Part shown: positions 30,650 to 42,404 of the stretch, one piece after another
Layout: the number at the start of each line of letters is the position of its first letter
Numbering within the stretch: position 1 is the stretch's first letter
Assembly: GCF_900106525.1 (NCBI RefSeq)
Contig: NZ_FNOG01000003.1
Location: forward strand, 661,026 to 725,025
Length of the DNA stretch: 64,000 bases
From: Lysobacter enzymogenes
Lineage (GTDB): Bacteria > Pseudomonadota > Gammaproteobacteria > Xanthomonadales > Xanthomonadaceae
Direction: 5' to 3'
The notes under the pieces: generated by a model
Database searches by the model: none
Seen by the model: the letters and a program-made list of their open reading frames with translations, nothing else
What the model was told of the DNA's origin: nothing
Position numbers and translations under genes: made by a program

Positions 30650-33600
30650 TCACGGCGTCGGCATCGGCTCCAGCAGCACCGTGGTCTGCAAGCCGGGCCA
30701 ACCGATCGCGGCGGTCTCCAGGAGGTACTCGCCGGTGGCCGGTAGCGGCGGCAGTTCCCAGGTGCCGTTCGGCGCGGTGCTGAAGGCGTCGAAGTCGGAC
30801 AGGCGTTCGCCCGGGCGGCGCACGCCGTAGTACGCCTGATAGCCCGCCGGCAGGGTGGCTTGTCCCGATACCGTCAGGCGCAGACGTTGCCGGTAGGTGC
30901 CTTGGAAACTCAGCAACACGTTCTGGCCGCTGCGCAGGTTCAAGGTTTGCGGCGTGCCCAGTTGCAAGGCGGCCTGGTAGGTGGTGCTCAGGGTCGCGCG
31001 CACGCGGAACTGCATCGGCCGGATCACCGACTTCTGGCTCACGCTGATTTCGTAGCGGCCGGCCTGCTGCGTTTGCACCGAGTGGGCGCAGCCTTGCTCG
31101 CTGTCGCTGATGTAGCACGAACCGCCGTCGACGGCGAAGCCGCCTTCCGGCGCCGGGCCGTCCGGGGCGATGCCGAAACGCAGCTTGGCGCCGGCCGGAG
31201 CCTGGAAGCTCACGCGCATCGGCGCGCCCGGCTGCGGCGAGGCGAACACCACCGCATCGCCGTCGATCTCGATGCCGTCGAGCGGCTGGTTGCGGCCGAG
31301 CCAGATCTGCGCGCCCAAGGCGTCGCCGAGCGGCGGATCGATGGACAGGGTGTATTCGCCGCTCTGGGTCAGATCGGCAATGCGCATCGACACGCCGTCG
31401 GAGTGGCTATAGTCGCGGATCGTCTCGCCATCGGGCCCGCGCAGCGTGTACTCGATGTAGCGGAACATCGGCCCCGGCGGCGGCGGCGCCAGCCGCTGCA
31501 CGTCGGCGACGGCGAGATACAGATCGTCGCCGGGTCCCGCGTTGAAGCGCAGGCGTACGTTGCGGCCCCAGCGGTCCTGCTGCAGCGCCAGCGTCTGGCC
31601 CAGCGTCAGCGGCAGTTCCAGGTCGGAGCTCAGCGTCGCGCGGAAACTGTAAGGCCCTTGCTCGCTGGGCGGATCGATCTTGAGCGTGTAGCGGCCGCCG
31701 GCCAGTCCGTCGAGGTTGAACGCGCAGCTCTTGTCCATCTCGCGGCACAGCTCGCGGCGCACCACGCTGCCGTCGGCGGCGGACAGGGTCAAGTCGAGCG
31801 GGAACGATTGCAGGCCGACGAGCCGGTCCATGCCCAGGCCCAGGCGCGCGCCGGGTTCGACCTGGAACGACAGCCGCACGGTCTGGTCGAGCAACTGCGT
31901 GGCGATCTCGCGCGGCGGTCCGTCGACGACCAACTCGTCGGCGAAGTCGTCGATCATCGCCACGCGCGCGGACATGGTCGCGCCGTACTCGGGATCGATG
32001 CGCACGCGGTGGCGGCCGGCGGCGACGCTTTCCCGGCTGATGCCGCCGCTGCCGTTGGGGCCGATCGAATTCCTGGCGATCTCGTAGCCGGCCGGAACCT
32101 GCAGGGCGTAGCGAACGAAGCGGCCGATCGGCGCGGTGATCTGGCCGCTGACGGCGACGTTGAGGTTCTCGCCGGCGGCGGCGTCGTACTCCAGCGTGGC
32201 GTTCTGGCCGATCCGCGCGATCTGCAGCTCCAGCGGCTGCGAACGCGACAGCGGCAGCACCAGATCCTCGCTGACCGCCGCGCGCAGGCTCAGCGTGCCC
32301 TGGCCGTCGTGCGGGACGATCTCGACCGTGTACACATCGGCAGCGAGATCGCGCAGGTCGATATCGCAGCCGCCGCGCGCGGCGTCGGCGTGGCATTGCT
32401 CGCTGGCGACGACGGCGTTGCGCGAGTTGCGCACGGTGGCGTCGGCGTACGACGCGCTGCCGGTCAGTTGCAGCTCGGCGATGCCGATGCCGAGATCGCT
32501 GCGGCGCGGATTGGCGAAGCTGAAACTCGCGCGCGCGCCGGAGGCCTGGGTGGACAGCGCCACCGGTTCGGCGCCGATCGCGGTGGAACCGCTGGCCTGG
32601 GTCAGGGTGGCCTGCACGGTCGCGAGTTCGCCTTGTTGCGGATCCACGTACCAGGCGTAGCGCCCGGCCTTGGTCGCGGCGGCCACCAGCGTCTGCGCGC
32701 CGGCGGCGGGCGGCTTGACTAAGTAGGTCGTGCCGTCCGGGCCGACCAGGCTGTAGCCGATCGGGCGCTGCGCCGGGGTCGTGTCCGGCGACACATTGAG
32801 CTGCAGCACTTCGTTGGCGGCGAGATCGAACGCGAAGCGGCCGTTGCGGCCGTAGCGGTCCAGGCTCAGGGTGGCGCTGCCGCCGACGGCGATATCGGCC
32901 GTGCGTTCGCTGCTCAGCGCGGCGCTGAAGCGGGCGGTGGCGCCGGCCGGCGGCGTGAGCACGGCGGTGTAGATGCCGGGCGGCAGGTAACTGGCGTACA
33001 CCGCCAGCGATTGATCGCAGCCGCCGTTGGCCGGCAGACACGGTTTCGACGGCAGTGCCGAGCTGCCGTTGGGCTTGAACACCTGCAAGCTGGCCGGCTG
33101 GGCGCTGCCGGCGATGCTGAGGTTGCCGATGCCCAGGCCGAGCGGACGCCCGGTTTCTAGCGCGAACTGCATGCGCAGCGGCAGGCCCGGTTCGGAGACG
33201 AAGTCGCGCACTGCGCCGTCGGCGACCAGGATGTTGGCGGCGCCGTATCCGGCCGCGAGCGTGGCGGTGTAGGTCGCGCCGTGGTCAGGATCGATGCGCA
33301 GGCGGTAGGTTCCGCGCTCCAACATGACTAGGTCGACCACTCCATGCGCGTCGGCGAAGGCGAAGCTTTGCGCGATGCTGCCGCTGGGTGAGTACAGCGC
33401 GTAGCGCACCTCGCGCCCGGCCGGTTGCGTGGTTTGCGCGCTCAATTGCAGATGTCTGGGGACGGCGATGCTGATGGTTGCCGTCGCGTTGCGCCCACGG
33501 CGGTCGAGGGTGATGGGGATGCCGTAGCCCGAGCTCAGGTTGGTGGACAGGTCGCGGCTCAGGGTCGCGGCGAAGCGCAGCGTCGCGCCGGACGGCGGCT

Positions 33601-35116
33601 GCACGCGCGCGGTGTAGCGGCCGGCGGCGAGCGCCGGCAGGTTGGCGCCGCAGCCGTCGTCGGCGGCCGCGCAGGACAGGCTCGCGACGCTGCCGCCGCT
33701 GCCTTGCACGGTCAGCGTCGCCGGCGCCGCGGAGCCGGGCGTGGTCAGGCCGGATAGGCCCAGTCCGTAGTCGCCGGCTTGGGCGATGTCGAAGCCGAAT
33801 TCGATCGCCTCGTCGGCGCTGTCGGTTTGCACCGACAGCGAGGCGCCGTCGACGACGACATCGGCCGCGACCAGCGCCGCGCGTGCGCTGGCGTTTTTGG
33901 GCTTGGCCGGCGCCATCGCGCGCGTGGCGACGGACGATGCCGGCTGCGATGCGCGCACCGCGGCCGCGACGCGCGCCGGCTTCGGCTGCGCGCCGTCTTG
34001 CTCGCGCTGCGCGTTGTTCGCGCCGGCCGTTGCCGGCGCCGGTGGCAGCGCCGGCGCCGTATCGGCGCGCGCCGCGCCGGTGGCGAAGTCGATCAGGGTC
34101 GGCGCCAGCGGTCGGCCGCTGCGCGCATGCGCGCCGTCGACCAGCAGCGAGTAATCGGCGTTGGTTTGCAAGCGCTGGCGCGGCGTCACGAACAGCAGGC
34201 GCCCGGCTTCGGCCGGCGTCACCTGCACCGCGGCGTAGCCGTCGGGACCAAGCAGGGTGACGCTGGCGGCGTTGAGCTCGCCTGCGCGCAGCGGTTCGCT
34301 GAAGCGCAGCGACAAGCGCGCGTCGGTGGCGACGCCGGATTGTCCGTGGCGCGGCGAGGAGTCGCTCAATCGCGGTGCGCTCGCGCCCGTCGCCGCTTCG
34401 CCCGCGGCGGCGCTGGCGGCGCCGCGCGCCGGGTCGTAGAGCTGGTCCTGCGTCAGCGCGCGGCCGTGCGCGTCGACGCCTTCGAACAGGCGCACGCGGC
34501 CGTCGGCTTCGACCCGGGCGCGGTGCGCCAGGCGCATCGGTGCCGGTGCCGCGGGCGCCGCGCGGCCGCCGCGCTCATCCCAGACTTCGGCGCGCGCGCC
34601 GGCATCGGCGGCTGCGGTCCAGCCGCCGGTGAGCAGCAGGCGTCCGTCGCTGAGCACGCTGGCGGCATGGCCGGCGCGCGCGGACAGCGGCACCTCGAAC
34701 GCGGGCGTCAGCGTGTAGGCGGCCGGATCGAACCACAGCCCGCCGGCTTGCAGGCGATTGTCCGCATCCACGCCGCCCCACAGCAGCGCGCGCCCGCTCG
34801 GCAGCAGGCTCAGGCTGGCGTAGCGGCGCGGCGAGGGCAGCGGCCAGCGCCGCAGAGTGCGGCCGTCGGTGCGGTCTTGCACGCGCTTGAGCGCGCGGCC
34901 GTCGCGTTCGAGCACCAGCCAGCTGCCGTCGGGCAATTGGGTGCGCGCTTCGCGCGGATGCAGCGCGAGCGTGCGCGCCAGTTCGGGCGGCAGCGCCTGC
35001 AACGCCGCGTCGGCGTCGCCGGCGTGCAGCGCGGCCACGGTTACGCCCAGGCCCAGCGCCGCGAGGGCGCCGCACCAGGTCCACGGACCGGATGAGGGTT
35101 GCGATGACGATGGCAT
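30650..35116 (-). CDS. Giant secreted multidomain protein, copy 1 (Kelch-like / SbsA Ig-like / repeated beta modules)
   Basis: A 1,488-residue exported protein. Order: signal segment (to about residue 40); a Kelch-like part with SLSLLPSGRALLWGGVD and SVLSDGRLLLTGGW; a bacterial Ig-like (SbsA/Big_5) domain from SDSSPRHGQSGVATDARLSL to LLVDGAHARSGRPLAPTLID; an Ala/Pro-rich linker; then about five copies of a paired beta module. Each module has an LGLGI-like strand, often a Cys pair (CAAADDGC, CLPANGGC), AAGRYTARVQPPSGA, then a RxGxNxxxxF half with a YxLYxPxG strand and IDPxxGA. The modules resemble PPC-type beta sandwiches. AAGGAAGG precedes the ATG. Its paralogue lies 91 bases upstream. The role is unknown, probably surface or extracellular binding. 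Confidence 0.85.
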   Translation of the reverse strand: MPSSSQPSSGPWTWCGALAALGLGVTVAALHAGDADAALQALPPELARTLALHPREARTQLPDGSWLVLERDGRALKRVQDRTDGRTLRRWPLPSPRRYASLSLLPSGRALLWGGVDADNRLQAGGLWFDPAAYTLTPAFEVPLSARAGHAASVLSDGRLLLTGGWTAAADAGARAEVWDERGGRAAPAAPAPMRLAHRARVEADGRVRLFEGVDAHGRALTQDQLYDPARGAASAAAGEAATGASAPRLSDSSPRHGQSGVATDARLSLRFSEPLRAGELNAASVTLLGPDGYAAVQVTPAEAGRLLFVTPRQRLQTNADYSLLVDGAHARSGRPLAPTLIDFATGAARADTAPALPPAPATAGANNAQREQDGAQPKPARVAAAVRASQPASSVATRAMAPAKPKNASARAALVAADVVVDGASLSVQTDSADEAIEFGFDIAQAGDYGLGLSGLTTPGSAAPATLTVQGSGGSVASLSCAAADDGCGANLPALAAGRYTARVQPPSGATLRFAATLSRDLSTNLSSGYGIPITLDRRGRNATATISIAVPRHLQLSAQTTQPAGREVRYALYSPSGSIAQSFAFADAHGVVDLVMLERGTYRLRIDPDHGATYTATLAAGYGAANILVADGAVRDFVSEPGLPLRMQFALETGRPLGLGIGNLSIAGSAQPASLQVFKPNGSSALPSKPCLPANGGCDQSLAVYASYLPPGIYTAVLTPPAGATARFSAALSSERTADIAVGGSATLSLDRYGRNGRFAFDLAANEVLQLNVSPDTTPAQRPIGYSLVGPDGTTYLVKPPAAGAQTLVAAATKAGRYAWYVDPQQGELATVQATLTQASGSTAIGAEPVALSTQASGARASFSFANPRRSDLGIGIAELQLTGSASYADATVRNSRNAVVASEQCHADAARGGCDIDLRDLAADVYTVEIVPHDGQGTLSLRAAVSEDLVLPLSRSQPLELQIARIGQNATLEYDAAAGENLNVAVSGQITAPIGRFVRYALQVPAGYEIARNSIGPNGSGGISRESVAAGRHRVRIDPEYGATMSARVAMIDDFADELVVDGPPREIATQLLDQTVRLSFQVEPGARLGLGMDRLVGLQSFPLDLTLSAADGSVVRRELCREMDKSCAFNLDGLAGGRYTLKIDPPSEQGPYSFRATLSSDLELPLTLGQTLALQQDRWGRNVRLRFNAGPGDDLYLAVADVQRLAPPPPGPMFRYIEYTLRGPDGETIRDYSHSDGVSMRIADLTQSGEYTLSIDPPLGDALGAQIWLGRNQPLDGIEIDGDAVVFASPQPGAPMRVSFQAPAGAKLRFGIAPDGPAPEGGFAVDGGSCYISDSEQGCAHSVQTQQAGRYEISVSQKSVIRPMQFRVRATLSTTYQAALQLGTPQTLNLRSGQNVLLSFQGTYRQRLRLTVSGQATLPAGYQAYYGVRRPGERLSDFDAFSTAPNGTWELPPLPATGEYLLETAAIGWPGLQTTVLLEPMPTP

Positions 35117-35207
35117 GTCGTTTCCTTCCTTAGAAAATGCCGTTGAAGCGGTGCCGCGCGCGAGCCGATGCGCCGTCGCCTGGTGGCGACGGCGCGCTCG
35201 TTGCGGC

Positions 35208-38200
35208 TCAGGGCGTGGGGTCCACGCGCAGCTGAGTCTGCACGGAGATACCCGGTGCGGTTGTGACTTCGACCCGGTAATCGCCGTCGGCCGGCAACGC
35301 CGGCAGCGGCCGAGCGAAGGCCGCCTCAAGGGACTGGAACGCGTCCAGCACGCTGCCGTCTGGCTTGCGCAGCAGGTAGGCGACGTTCGCATTCGCCGGC
35401 GTGGTGGCCTGGCCGCTCGCCGATACGGTCAGGCGCTGGCCGGCGCTGCCGGACAGGCGCAACTGCGCGGGCTGGCCGCTGCGCAGTTGCAGCGGGTAGG
35501 GCTGTTGCAGGACCAGGTCGCCGCGGTGCAGCGCGCTCAGCGTCGCATCGATGGCGAACTGCTGCGGCGCGCCGGGATCGGTGCTGCTGACCGCCGCTTC
35601 GTAACGTCCGGGCGCCAGCGCGTTCAACGGCAGCGTGCAGCCCAGCGCTTGCTCGCCGCATTCGATCTCGATGCTCGGCATGCCGGCGCGCATCACCCGC
35701 AGTTCGAAACCCGGGCCCTGCACCGGCGCGACCGCGGCCACGTCCAGCGACAGCGCGCTGTCGGCGGCGCCGACATCGAAGGCGAAGCGCAGCTTCTGGC
35801 CCGGATATTGGGTGCTCATGCGCAGCGCCGCGCCGTCGATTTCGAGCAGGCCGAAGTCGGGGTTGAGGTCCAGCCGCACCTGCGCGCTCATTGCATCGCC
35901 CAGCAGCGGGTCGACCCGCAGGTAGTGGGCGCCGGTTTGCGCGAGCGGGCCGAAGTTGAGGAACTGATCGCCCTCGCTCTCGCCCATCGACACGATGCCG
36001 CCGTCGGGCCCGTAGACGGTGTAGCGGAAGCGATGCGCGGGCAACGGCCCCGGCGGCTGGCCTTGGTGGCTGTGGCCGGAGATCGCCAGGCTCATGTGCT
36101 GCCCGGTCTCGCCCTGGAACCACAGCCGCGCGTTCTGGCCCCAGCGTTCGAGGTTCAACGCCAGCGGTTGGGCGAACGCGAGCGAGTGTTCCTGATCCGA
36201 ACTCAGGGTGACGCGCGCGCTGTAGGGCGGCTGGCTGGCCGCCGGTTCGATTTCGACCGCGTAGGCGCCCGCGTCGATGCCGTCGAGGTCCAAAGCGCAA
36301 CTGCCGTACAGCGTGTCGCAGCTTTTCGCGGCGATCAGCGCGCCGGTGGCGTTGCGCACGCGCACCATCGGCGGGATCGTCACGCCGTCGAGCTGGTCGA
36401 TGCCCAGGCCCAGCCGCGCGCCTTGCGCTGCCTGGAAATTCAGCCGCACCACTTGCCCGGTCAACTGCGTGCGCAGCGCGAACGGATCGGCGTCGGCGAC
36501 CAGGTCGGCGCTGAAGTCGTCGATGATCGCCAACTGCGCCGACACCGCTGCGGCCTGGGCCGGATCGACGAACACTTCATAGCGGCCGCTGGCGGGCAGG
36601 TTGCGCACGCTGATGCCGCCGACGCCGTTGGCGCCGACCGAGTTCTGCGCCAGCACGTTGCCGTTGGGCGCGCGCACGGCGTAGGCGACCAGTTGCCCGG
36701 CCGGGTCGGTGAGCTGGCCGGACACGCCCAGGTTGAGCGTGGCGCCGGCCTGCGCGTCGACCGCGATGCGCGCGTTCTGGCCGCGGCGCGGGATCTGCAG
36801 GTTCAGCGGCTGCGCGGGCGAGAGCGTGGCGGCGACGTCTTTGCTGAAGCTCAGCAGCGCGCGCATCGCGGTGGCCGCGGCGGGCGGCGTCGCTTCCAGG
36901 TCGTACTCGCCGCGGGCGAGCGCGGGCAGGTCGAGTTCGCAGGCGTCCGCGCCGGCGCTGGGCGTGCAGTCCAGCGCCGCCACCTGCTGGCCTTGCGCGT
37001 TCTTGAGCTTGAACTGGATCGGCCCGGCGGCGCCGCTGAGGCTGACGCCGGTAATGCCCAGGCCGATGTCGGCCAGGCTCGGATTGGCGAAGTGCAGCGT
37101 GGCCTTCATGCCGGCGGCCTGGGTGCGCAGTTCGACCTCGCCCGAATCGATCGGCGAGTTCGTGTAAGGATCGCCGAGGCTGGCGCGGCTGCTCCAGGTT
37201 TCGCCGTAGGGCGCGTCGATGGTCAGGGCGTAGCGGCCGGCCGCCGCGTTGTCCACGGTGAAGCTCTGCGCGCCGTTGGCGGCGACGGTGCGCACGATGG
37301 CGCCGGTCGGCGAGTACAGCGTGTAGATCAGCGCGCCGGCCCACTGCGGAGCCACCACCGGCGCGGCGATGTCCAAGCGCACGGCTTGCGCCGCGGTCGC
37401 GTCGAATTCCAGGCGCGCGACCTGGCCGGGCCGGTCGATGGCGATGTCGGTGGCCTGGTCTTGGCTCAGCAGCACGGTCTTGGGCCGGCTCAGGGTCGCG
37501 GTGTAGCCGTAGGGGCCGCGGCCGCCGCTGGACAGGCGCACATCGGCCACGTGCACGCCGGCCGGCGGCTTGGGCAGGTTGAGGTCGCAACTGCCGCGCG
37601 AGACGTAACAGGTGGTCGCCTGGACCAGTCCGTTGACGCTCAAGACCAGGCTCGCGCCGTCGAGCACGCTCAGCCCGCTCAGGCCCAGGCCGAGGTCGCT
37701 GCGGCCGTCGCTTTCGAAGGTCAGGATCGACGGGCTGATGAGGTTGGCGCGGACCAGCGCATCGCCGTCGGCTTCGATCATGTTGCTGGGGCCGAGCGTA
37801 ACCGTCGCGTTGGCGAGTTCGCCGTAGCGCGGGTCGACCAGCACGCTGTAGCGGCCGGCCGCGGGCAGGGTCTGGCGCATCAGGCCGTCGCGCAGGCTCA
37901 CGGTTTTACGCTGCAGCACGCTGCCGTTGGGGGCGATCACGCTGTAGTTCACTTCGCGCCCGGGCGGTTCGACCGATTGCGCGGACACGCGCACGCCCAG
38001 CACCGTGTTGGCGGCGGCGTCGAAGGAGACGCGCGCGTTCTGGCCGCGGCGGACGATGGACACGGCAGTGTTGGAGCCGGAGATCTGCGCCGAGTAGGCG
38101 CGGTCGCGGCTGAGCCCGGCCTTGAAGCTCACGCTCGCGCCGGCCGGCGGTTGCAGGGTGACGGTGTAGCTGCCGCGGGTCAGGCCCGCCAGGTCGATGC

Positions 38201-39617
38201 TGCAACCGCCGTTGGCCGGCGCGCAGGACACCGCCACCGGCGGGCGGCCGGGCAGCGGCGGCGTGGTCGCGATCAGCGGCTCGCTCGAACCGGTAATGCT
38301 CAGGTTGCTCAGGCCGATGCCGTAGTCGCCTTCGGCGGCCGGCGCGAGCAGGGTGAAGCTCAGCTTCACCGGCTGGTCGGGCTGGGTGGCGATGGTCGAG
38401 GGCGTCGCTTCCGGCGTCAGCGTCACCGAGAGCGGCATGGGTGCGGCGGCGGCCGTCGTTCGCGCGCTGCCGGCGGCGGCGCGGCGCGGCGGCGCTGCGG
38501 AGGCGGGCGCGAGTGCGGCGGCGCTTGCCTTGGGCGTGCGCGGCGGCGCGGCATCGGCATCGGCGCGTGCGCCGCGCTCGGCCGCGGTGGCGAAGTCGAT
38601 CAGCACCGGCGCCAGCGGCCGGCCGTCGCGCGCGTGCGCGCCGTCGACCAGCAGCGAGTACTGCGCATTCGCCTGCAAACGCTGGCGCGGGGTGACGAAC
38701 AGCAAGCGCCCGGCCTCGGCCGGGGTGATCTGCACCGCGCTGAAACCGCGCGGGCCGAGCAGGGTGACGTTGCCGGCGTTGAGTTCGTCCGCGCGCAGCG
38801 GCTGGCTGAAGCGCAGCGACAGGCGCGCGTCGGCGGCGACGTCGCGGGCCTGGTGGCGCGGCGAGGAATCGCTCAGGCCAGGCGCGGCCGCGGCGGCGCT
38901 GGGCACTGTGTCGGCGGCGACGAACGCCGCTTGCGCGGGGTCGTACAACTGCTCGCGGACCTGCGCGCGGCCTTGTCCATCGACGCCTTCGGACAGGCGC
39001 ACGCGGCCGTCGGCTTCGACCCGGCTGCGATGGCCCAGGCGCGCGGGCGCCTGCGCGCCGGCCGCGGCGGCGCCGCTGCGTTCGTCCCACAGCTGCGCGC
39101 GCGCGCCGGCGTCGGGTGTCGGCGCCCAGCCGCCGGTGAGCAGCAGGCGGCCGTCGCTGAGCACGCTGGCGGCGTGGCCGGCGCGCGGCGACAGCGGCAC
39201 GTCGAACGCCGAGGTCAGGCTGCGCGCGGCCGGATCGAACCATAGGCCGCCGGGTTGCAGGCGATTGTTGCCGTCGACGCCGCCCCACAGCAGCGCGCGC
39301 CCGCTCGGCAGCAGGCTCAGGCTGGCGTAACGGCGTGGCGAGGCCAGCGGCCAGCGCCGCAGGGTGCGCCCGCCGACGCGGTCCTCGACCAGTTTCAGCG
39401 CGGCGCCGTCGCGTTCGAGCACCAGCCAGGCGCCGTCGGGCAACTGGGTGCGCGCTTCGCGCGGGTGCAGCGCGAGCGTGCGCGCCAGCTCGGGCGGCAG
39501 CGCCTGCGCGGCGGCGTCGGCCGCGCCCTGCAAACCCAGCGCCAGCATCAGGCTCAGGCCCGATACCGCGCCGCAAACGATCCAGGGCCTGCGCCCGGTG
39601 GGTGTAGACGTTCCCAT
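35208..39617 (-). CDS. Giant secreted multidomain protein, copy 2 (tandem paralogue)
   Basis: A 1,469-residue paralogue of the adjacent downstream gene with the same architecture: signal, Kelch-like part, SbsA-like Ig domain, Ala-rich linker and about five paired beta modules. Near the N-terminus both share LQALPPELARTLALHPREAR or a one-residue variant. Module starts include DYGIGLSNLSITGSSEP, DLGLGLSGLSVLDG, DIGLGITGVSLSGAAG and LGLGIDQLDG. Cys pairs recur at loop positions (CAPANGGC, CYVSRGSC). The modules have diverged much more than the N-terminal part, suggesting an old duplication with different binding faces. Start 39617 has AGGAGAG upstream. The 91-base gap suggests one transcript. 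Confidence 0.85.
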   Translation of the reverse strand: MGTSTPTGRRPWIVCGAVSGLSLMLALGLQGAADAAAQALPPELARTLALHPREARTQLPDGAWLVLERDGAALKLVEDRVGGRTLRRWPLASPRRYASLSLLPSGRALLWGGVDGNNRLQPGGLWFDPAARSLTSAFDVPLSPRAGHAASVLSDGRLLLTGGWAPTPDAGARAQLWDERSGAAAAGAQAPARLGHRSRVEADGRVRLSEGVDGQGRAQVREQLYDPAQAAFVAADTVPSAAAAAPGLSDSSPRHQARDVAADARLSLRFSQPLRADELNAGNVTLLGPRGFSAVQITPAEAGRLLFVTPRQRLQANAQYSLLVDGAHARDGRPLAPVLIDFATAAERGARADADAAPPRTPKASAAALAPASAAPPRRAAAGSARTTAAAAPMPLSVTLTPEATPSTIATQPDQPVKLSFTLLAPAAEGDYGIGLSNLSITGSSEPLIATTPPLPGRPPVAVSCAPANGGCSIDLAGLTRGSYTVTLQPPAGASVSFKAGLSRDRAYSAQISGSNTAVSIVRRGQNARVSFDAAANTVLGVRVSAQSVEPPGREVNYSVIAPNGSVLQRKTVSLRDGLMRQTLPAAGRYSVLVDPRYGELANATVTLGPSNMIEADGDALVRANLISPSILTFESDGRSDLGLGLSGLSVLDGASLVLSVNGLVQATTCYVSRGSCDLNLPKPPAGVHVADVRLSSGGRGPYGYTATLSRPKTVLLSQDQATDIAIDRPGQVARLEFDATAAQAVRLDIAAPVVAPQWAGALIYTLYSPTGAIVRTVAANGAQSFTVDNAAAGRYALTIDAPYGETWSSRASLGDPYTNSPIDSGEVELRTQAAGMKATLHFANPSLADIGLGITGVSLSGAAGPIQFKLKNAQGQQVAALDCTPSAGADACELDLPALARGEYDLEATPPAAATAMRALLSFSKDVAATLSPAQPLNLQIPRRGQNARIAVDAQAGATLNLGVSGQLTDPAGQLVAYAVRAPNGNVLAQNSVGANGVGGISVRNLPASGRYEVFVDPAQAAAVSAQLAIIDDFSADLVADADPFALRTQLTGQVVRLNFQAAQGARLGLGIDQLDGVTIPPMVRVRNATGALIAAKSCDTLYGSCALDLDGIDAGAYAVEIEPAASQPPYSARVTLSSDQEHSLAFAQPLALNLERWGQNARLWFQGETGQHMSLAISGHSHQGQPPGPLPAHRFRYTVYGPDGGIVSMGESEGDQFLNFGPLAQTGAHYLRVDPLLGDAMSAQVRLDLNPDFGLLEIDGAALRMSTQYPGQKLRFAFDVGAADSALSLDVAAVAPVQGPGFELRVMRAGMPSIEIECGEQALGCTLPLNALAPGRYEAAVSSTDPGAPQQFAIDATLSALHRGDLVLQQPYPLQLRSGQPAQLRLSGSAGQRLTVSASGQATTPANANVAYLLRKPDGSVLDAFQSLEAAFARPLPALPADGDYRVEVTTAPGISVQTQLRVDPTP

Positions 39618-40107
39618 GTCGATGACTCTCCTGCGACGGTGCGGTAGGCCGGCGCGCGCCGCGGTGCGACGGCGACTGCGCGGCGGCGGGGTGGGCAAGG
39701 GCGCTCGGCCCTGTCCCCGGGGCCTGCGCTCCAACGCTGCGCAGCATAGCGACAGCGTGATCTGTTTAAGCAATAGACATCGCGCGCACTGCGACTGGCG
39801 GCACACGTCCGCAGCGGTTGCGGTGCGCGCGCGCAGGCGGGCCACCCCCGCCCGCGGCGCCGGCCGGCTGCGGCAGTTTTTTTGCGTTCGCAGCATTCGC
39901 CCGGCGGCCGCCCGCGCCGCCGTCTCCGGTCTTGCGACGGCCGTGGCGGACGCTGTGCGCACCCCGGCGGCTGTCATCGCCGTGCATAGAAGGTGAACTC
40001 CAATTGCGCGACGGTTCGGATTTCACCAATTGGCCATTCCTTCTTCACTCTTTTTTATCGCTCCGATGGACACCATGCGCCGGCCCGCGACACAGGCGAC
40101 ACAGGCA
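39618..40107. other. Divergent intergenic region upstream of the giant secreted protein genes
   Basis: About 490 bases without a supported gene. It includes an AT-richer patch (around 39,745-39,785, containing GTGATCTGTTTAAGCAATAG) that is a plausible promoter for the two minus-strand genes. Confidence 0.5.
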
Positions 40108-40404
40108 ATGACGAAAATGCGCGTAGACGTATTCGTGGTAGGCGACAACGAGGGGTATGTGGTCGCACCGTCCGACAGCTGGCTGCCCCTGGACGAAATG
40201 AAAGCGCTCGGCGCGCTGCGCTTCGGCTGGACCATCGACACCTCGATGGCGAGGCCGCGGCTGGACTGGCGCGCGATCGGCAACGACATCGACGCGCGCG
40301 GCTACAGCATCGTCGCGTCCAGCGACGTCGGCGGGCTGTTGGCGATGCCGCAGCAGCATTTGCGCGCGATCTATCCCGAGCAGCATCGGCCGATCGCGGC
40401 TTGA
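40108..40404 (+). CDS. Small hypothetical protein
   Basis: 98 residues from the ATG at 40108 (MTKMRVDVFVVGDNEGYVVA), preceded by a weak ACAGG; in-frame starts at 40066 (ATG) and 40030 (TTG) would add 14 or 26 residues without homology-like character. The protein has a short beta-rich N-terminus, then PSDSWLPLDEMKALGALRFG and DWRAIGNDIDARGYSIVASS. No signal peptide and no family recognised. The codon pattern and an even hydrophobic distribution make it look genuine. Confidence 0.5.
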   Translation: MTKMRVDVFVVGDNEGYVVAPSDSWLPLDEMKALGALRFGWTIDTSMARPRLDWRAIGNDIDARGYSIVASSDVGGLLAMPQQHLRAIYPEQHRPIAA

Positions 40405-40459
40405 GTGTTGGGGTAGGGGCGCCGCAATTGGTTGGCGGCGTCGTGTGCGTGGTGTCGCA

Positions 40460-40533
40460 GTCGCGGCTTGCGCCGCTCCTACAGGTAGCCCGGATCGATC
40501 CGCAGCCGCTGTAGGAGCGGCGCAAGCCGCGAC
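40460..40533. repeat. REP-like inverted repeat, family 1
   Basis: Arms 40460-40484 and 40509-40533 are exact 25-base reverse complements with the variant core AGGAGCGGCGCAAGCCGCGA (CAAG instead of CGAG), separated by 24 bases. It lies between the small hypothetical gene and radA. Confidence 0.88.
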
Positions 40534-40675
40534 CACGAAGCATCCGCTCGCGCCGAAACCCGCCACGGCCCGTTCCCGCCCGGCGTAGGAATCCGCCGCG
40601 CCGCCGCGTCCCGTCTCGCACGCTGCGACGATCAGCGGCTAAAGTGCCGCTTTACCCGCGCAGTCGCCTTCCGCC

Positions 40676-42088
<1,413 letters not shown>

Positions 42089-42404
42089 GCGGGCTTGCAT
42101 CGGGCTACGAGCGCTCGGCATTGGCTAAGCCCGCCTGCGCCGGCGATACGAGCGTGCCGCATCGACTGAGCCGGCCCGCGTCGGCGACACGAAAGCACCG
42201 GCCCGGCCCGCGTCGGCAGGCTTCGCCGCGAGCCTGGCGCAACGACCCGCGCGCAAGGTCCGTTCGCGCGCCGTCCGTCAGCGCCACCGCGCCGCAGCGT
42301 CATCGAAGTTCCGCGCCTGCGTTCGCAGTTTGCGCAAAGGCCGTGGCGATACTGGTGCGGCGACGCCCACGTCGCCTCGACACCTCATCGCAAAGGACGC
42401 ACGC
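42089..42404 (+). repeat. Intergenic region with imperfect direct repeat
   Basis: No gene. A 29-base unit at 42126-42154 is imperfectly repeated at 42167-42195 (shared pattern AGCC-GCC-GCG-CGGCGA-ACGA), with a further degenerate piece after 42199. Function not apparent. Confidence 0.45.

Noticed and set aside
34857..39245. 4.4-kb open frame on the plus strand opposite the giant secreted protein genes
   Set aside because: It is antisense to clear repeat-domain proteins, with low-complexity Arg/Ala/Gly composition and no ribosome-binding site.
42126..42195. Two similar 29-base units as a minimal CRISPR array
   Set aside because: Only two imperfect units, a 12-base spacer and no cas genes.
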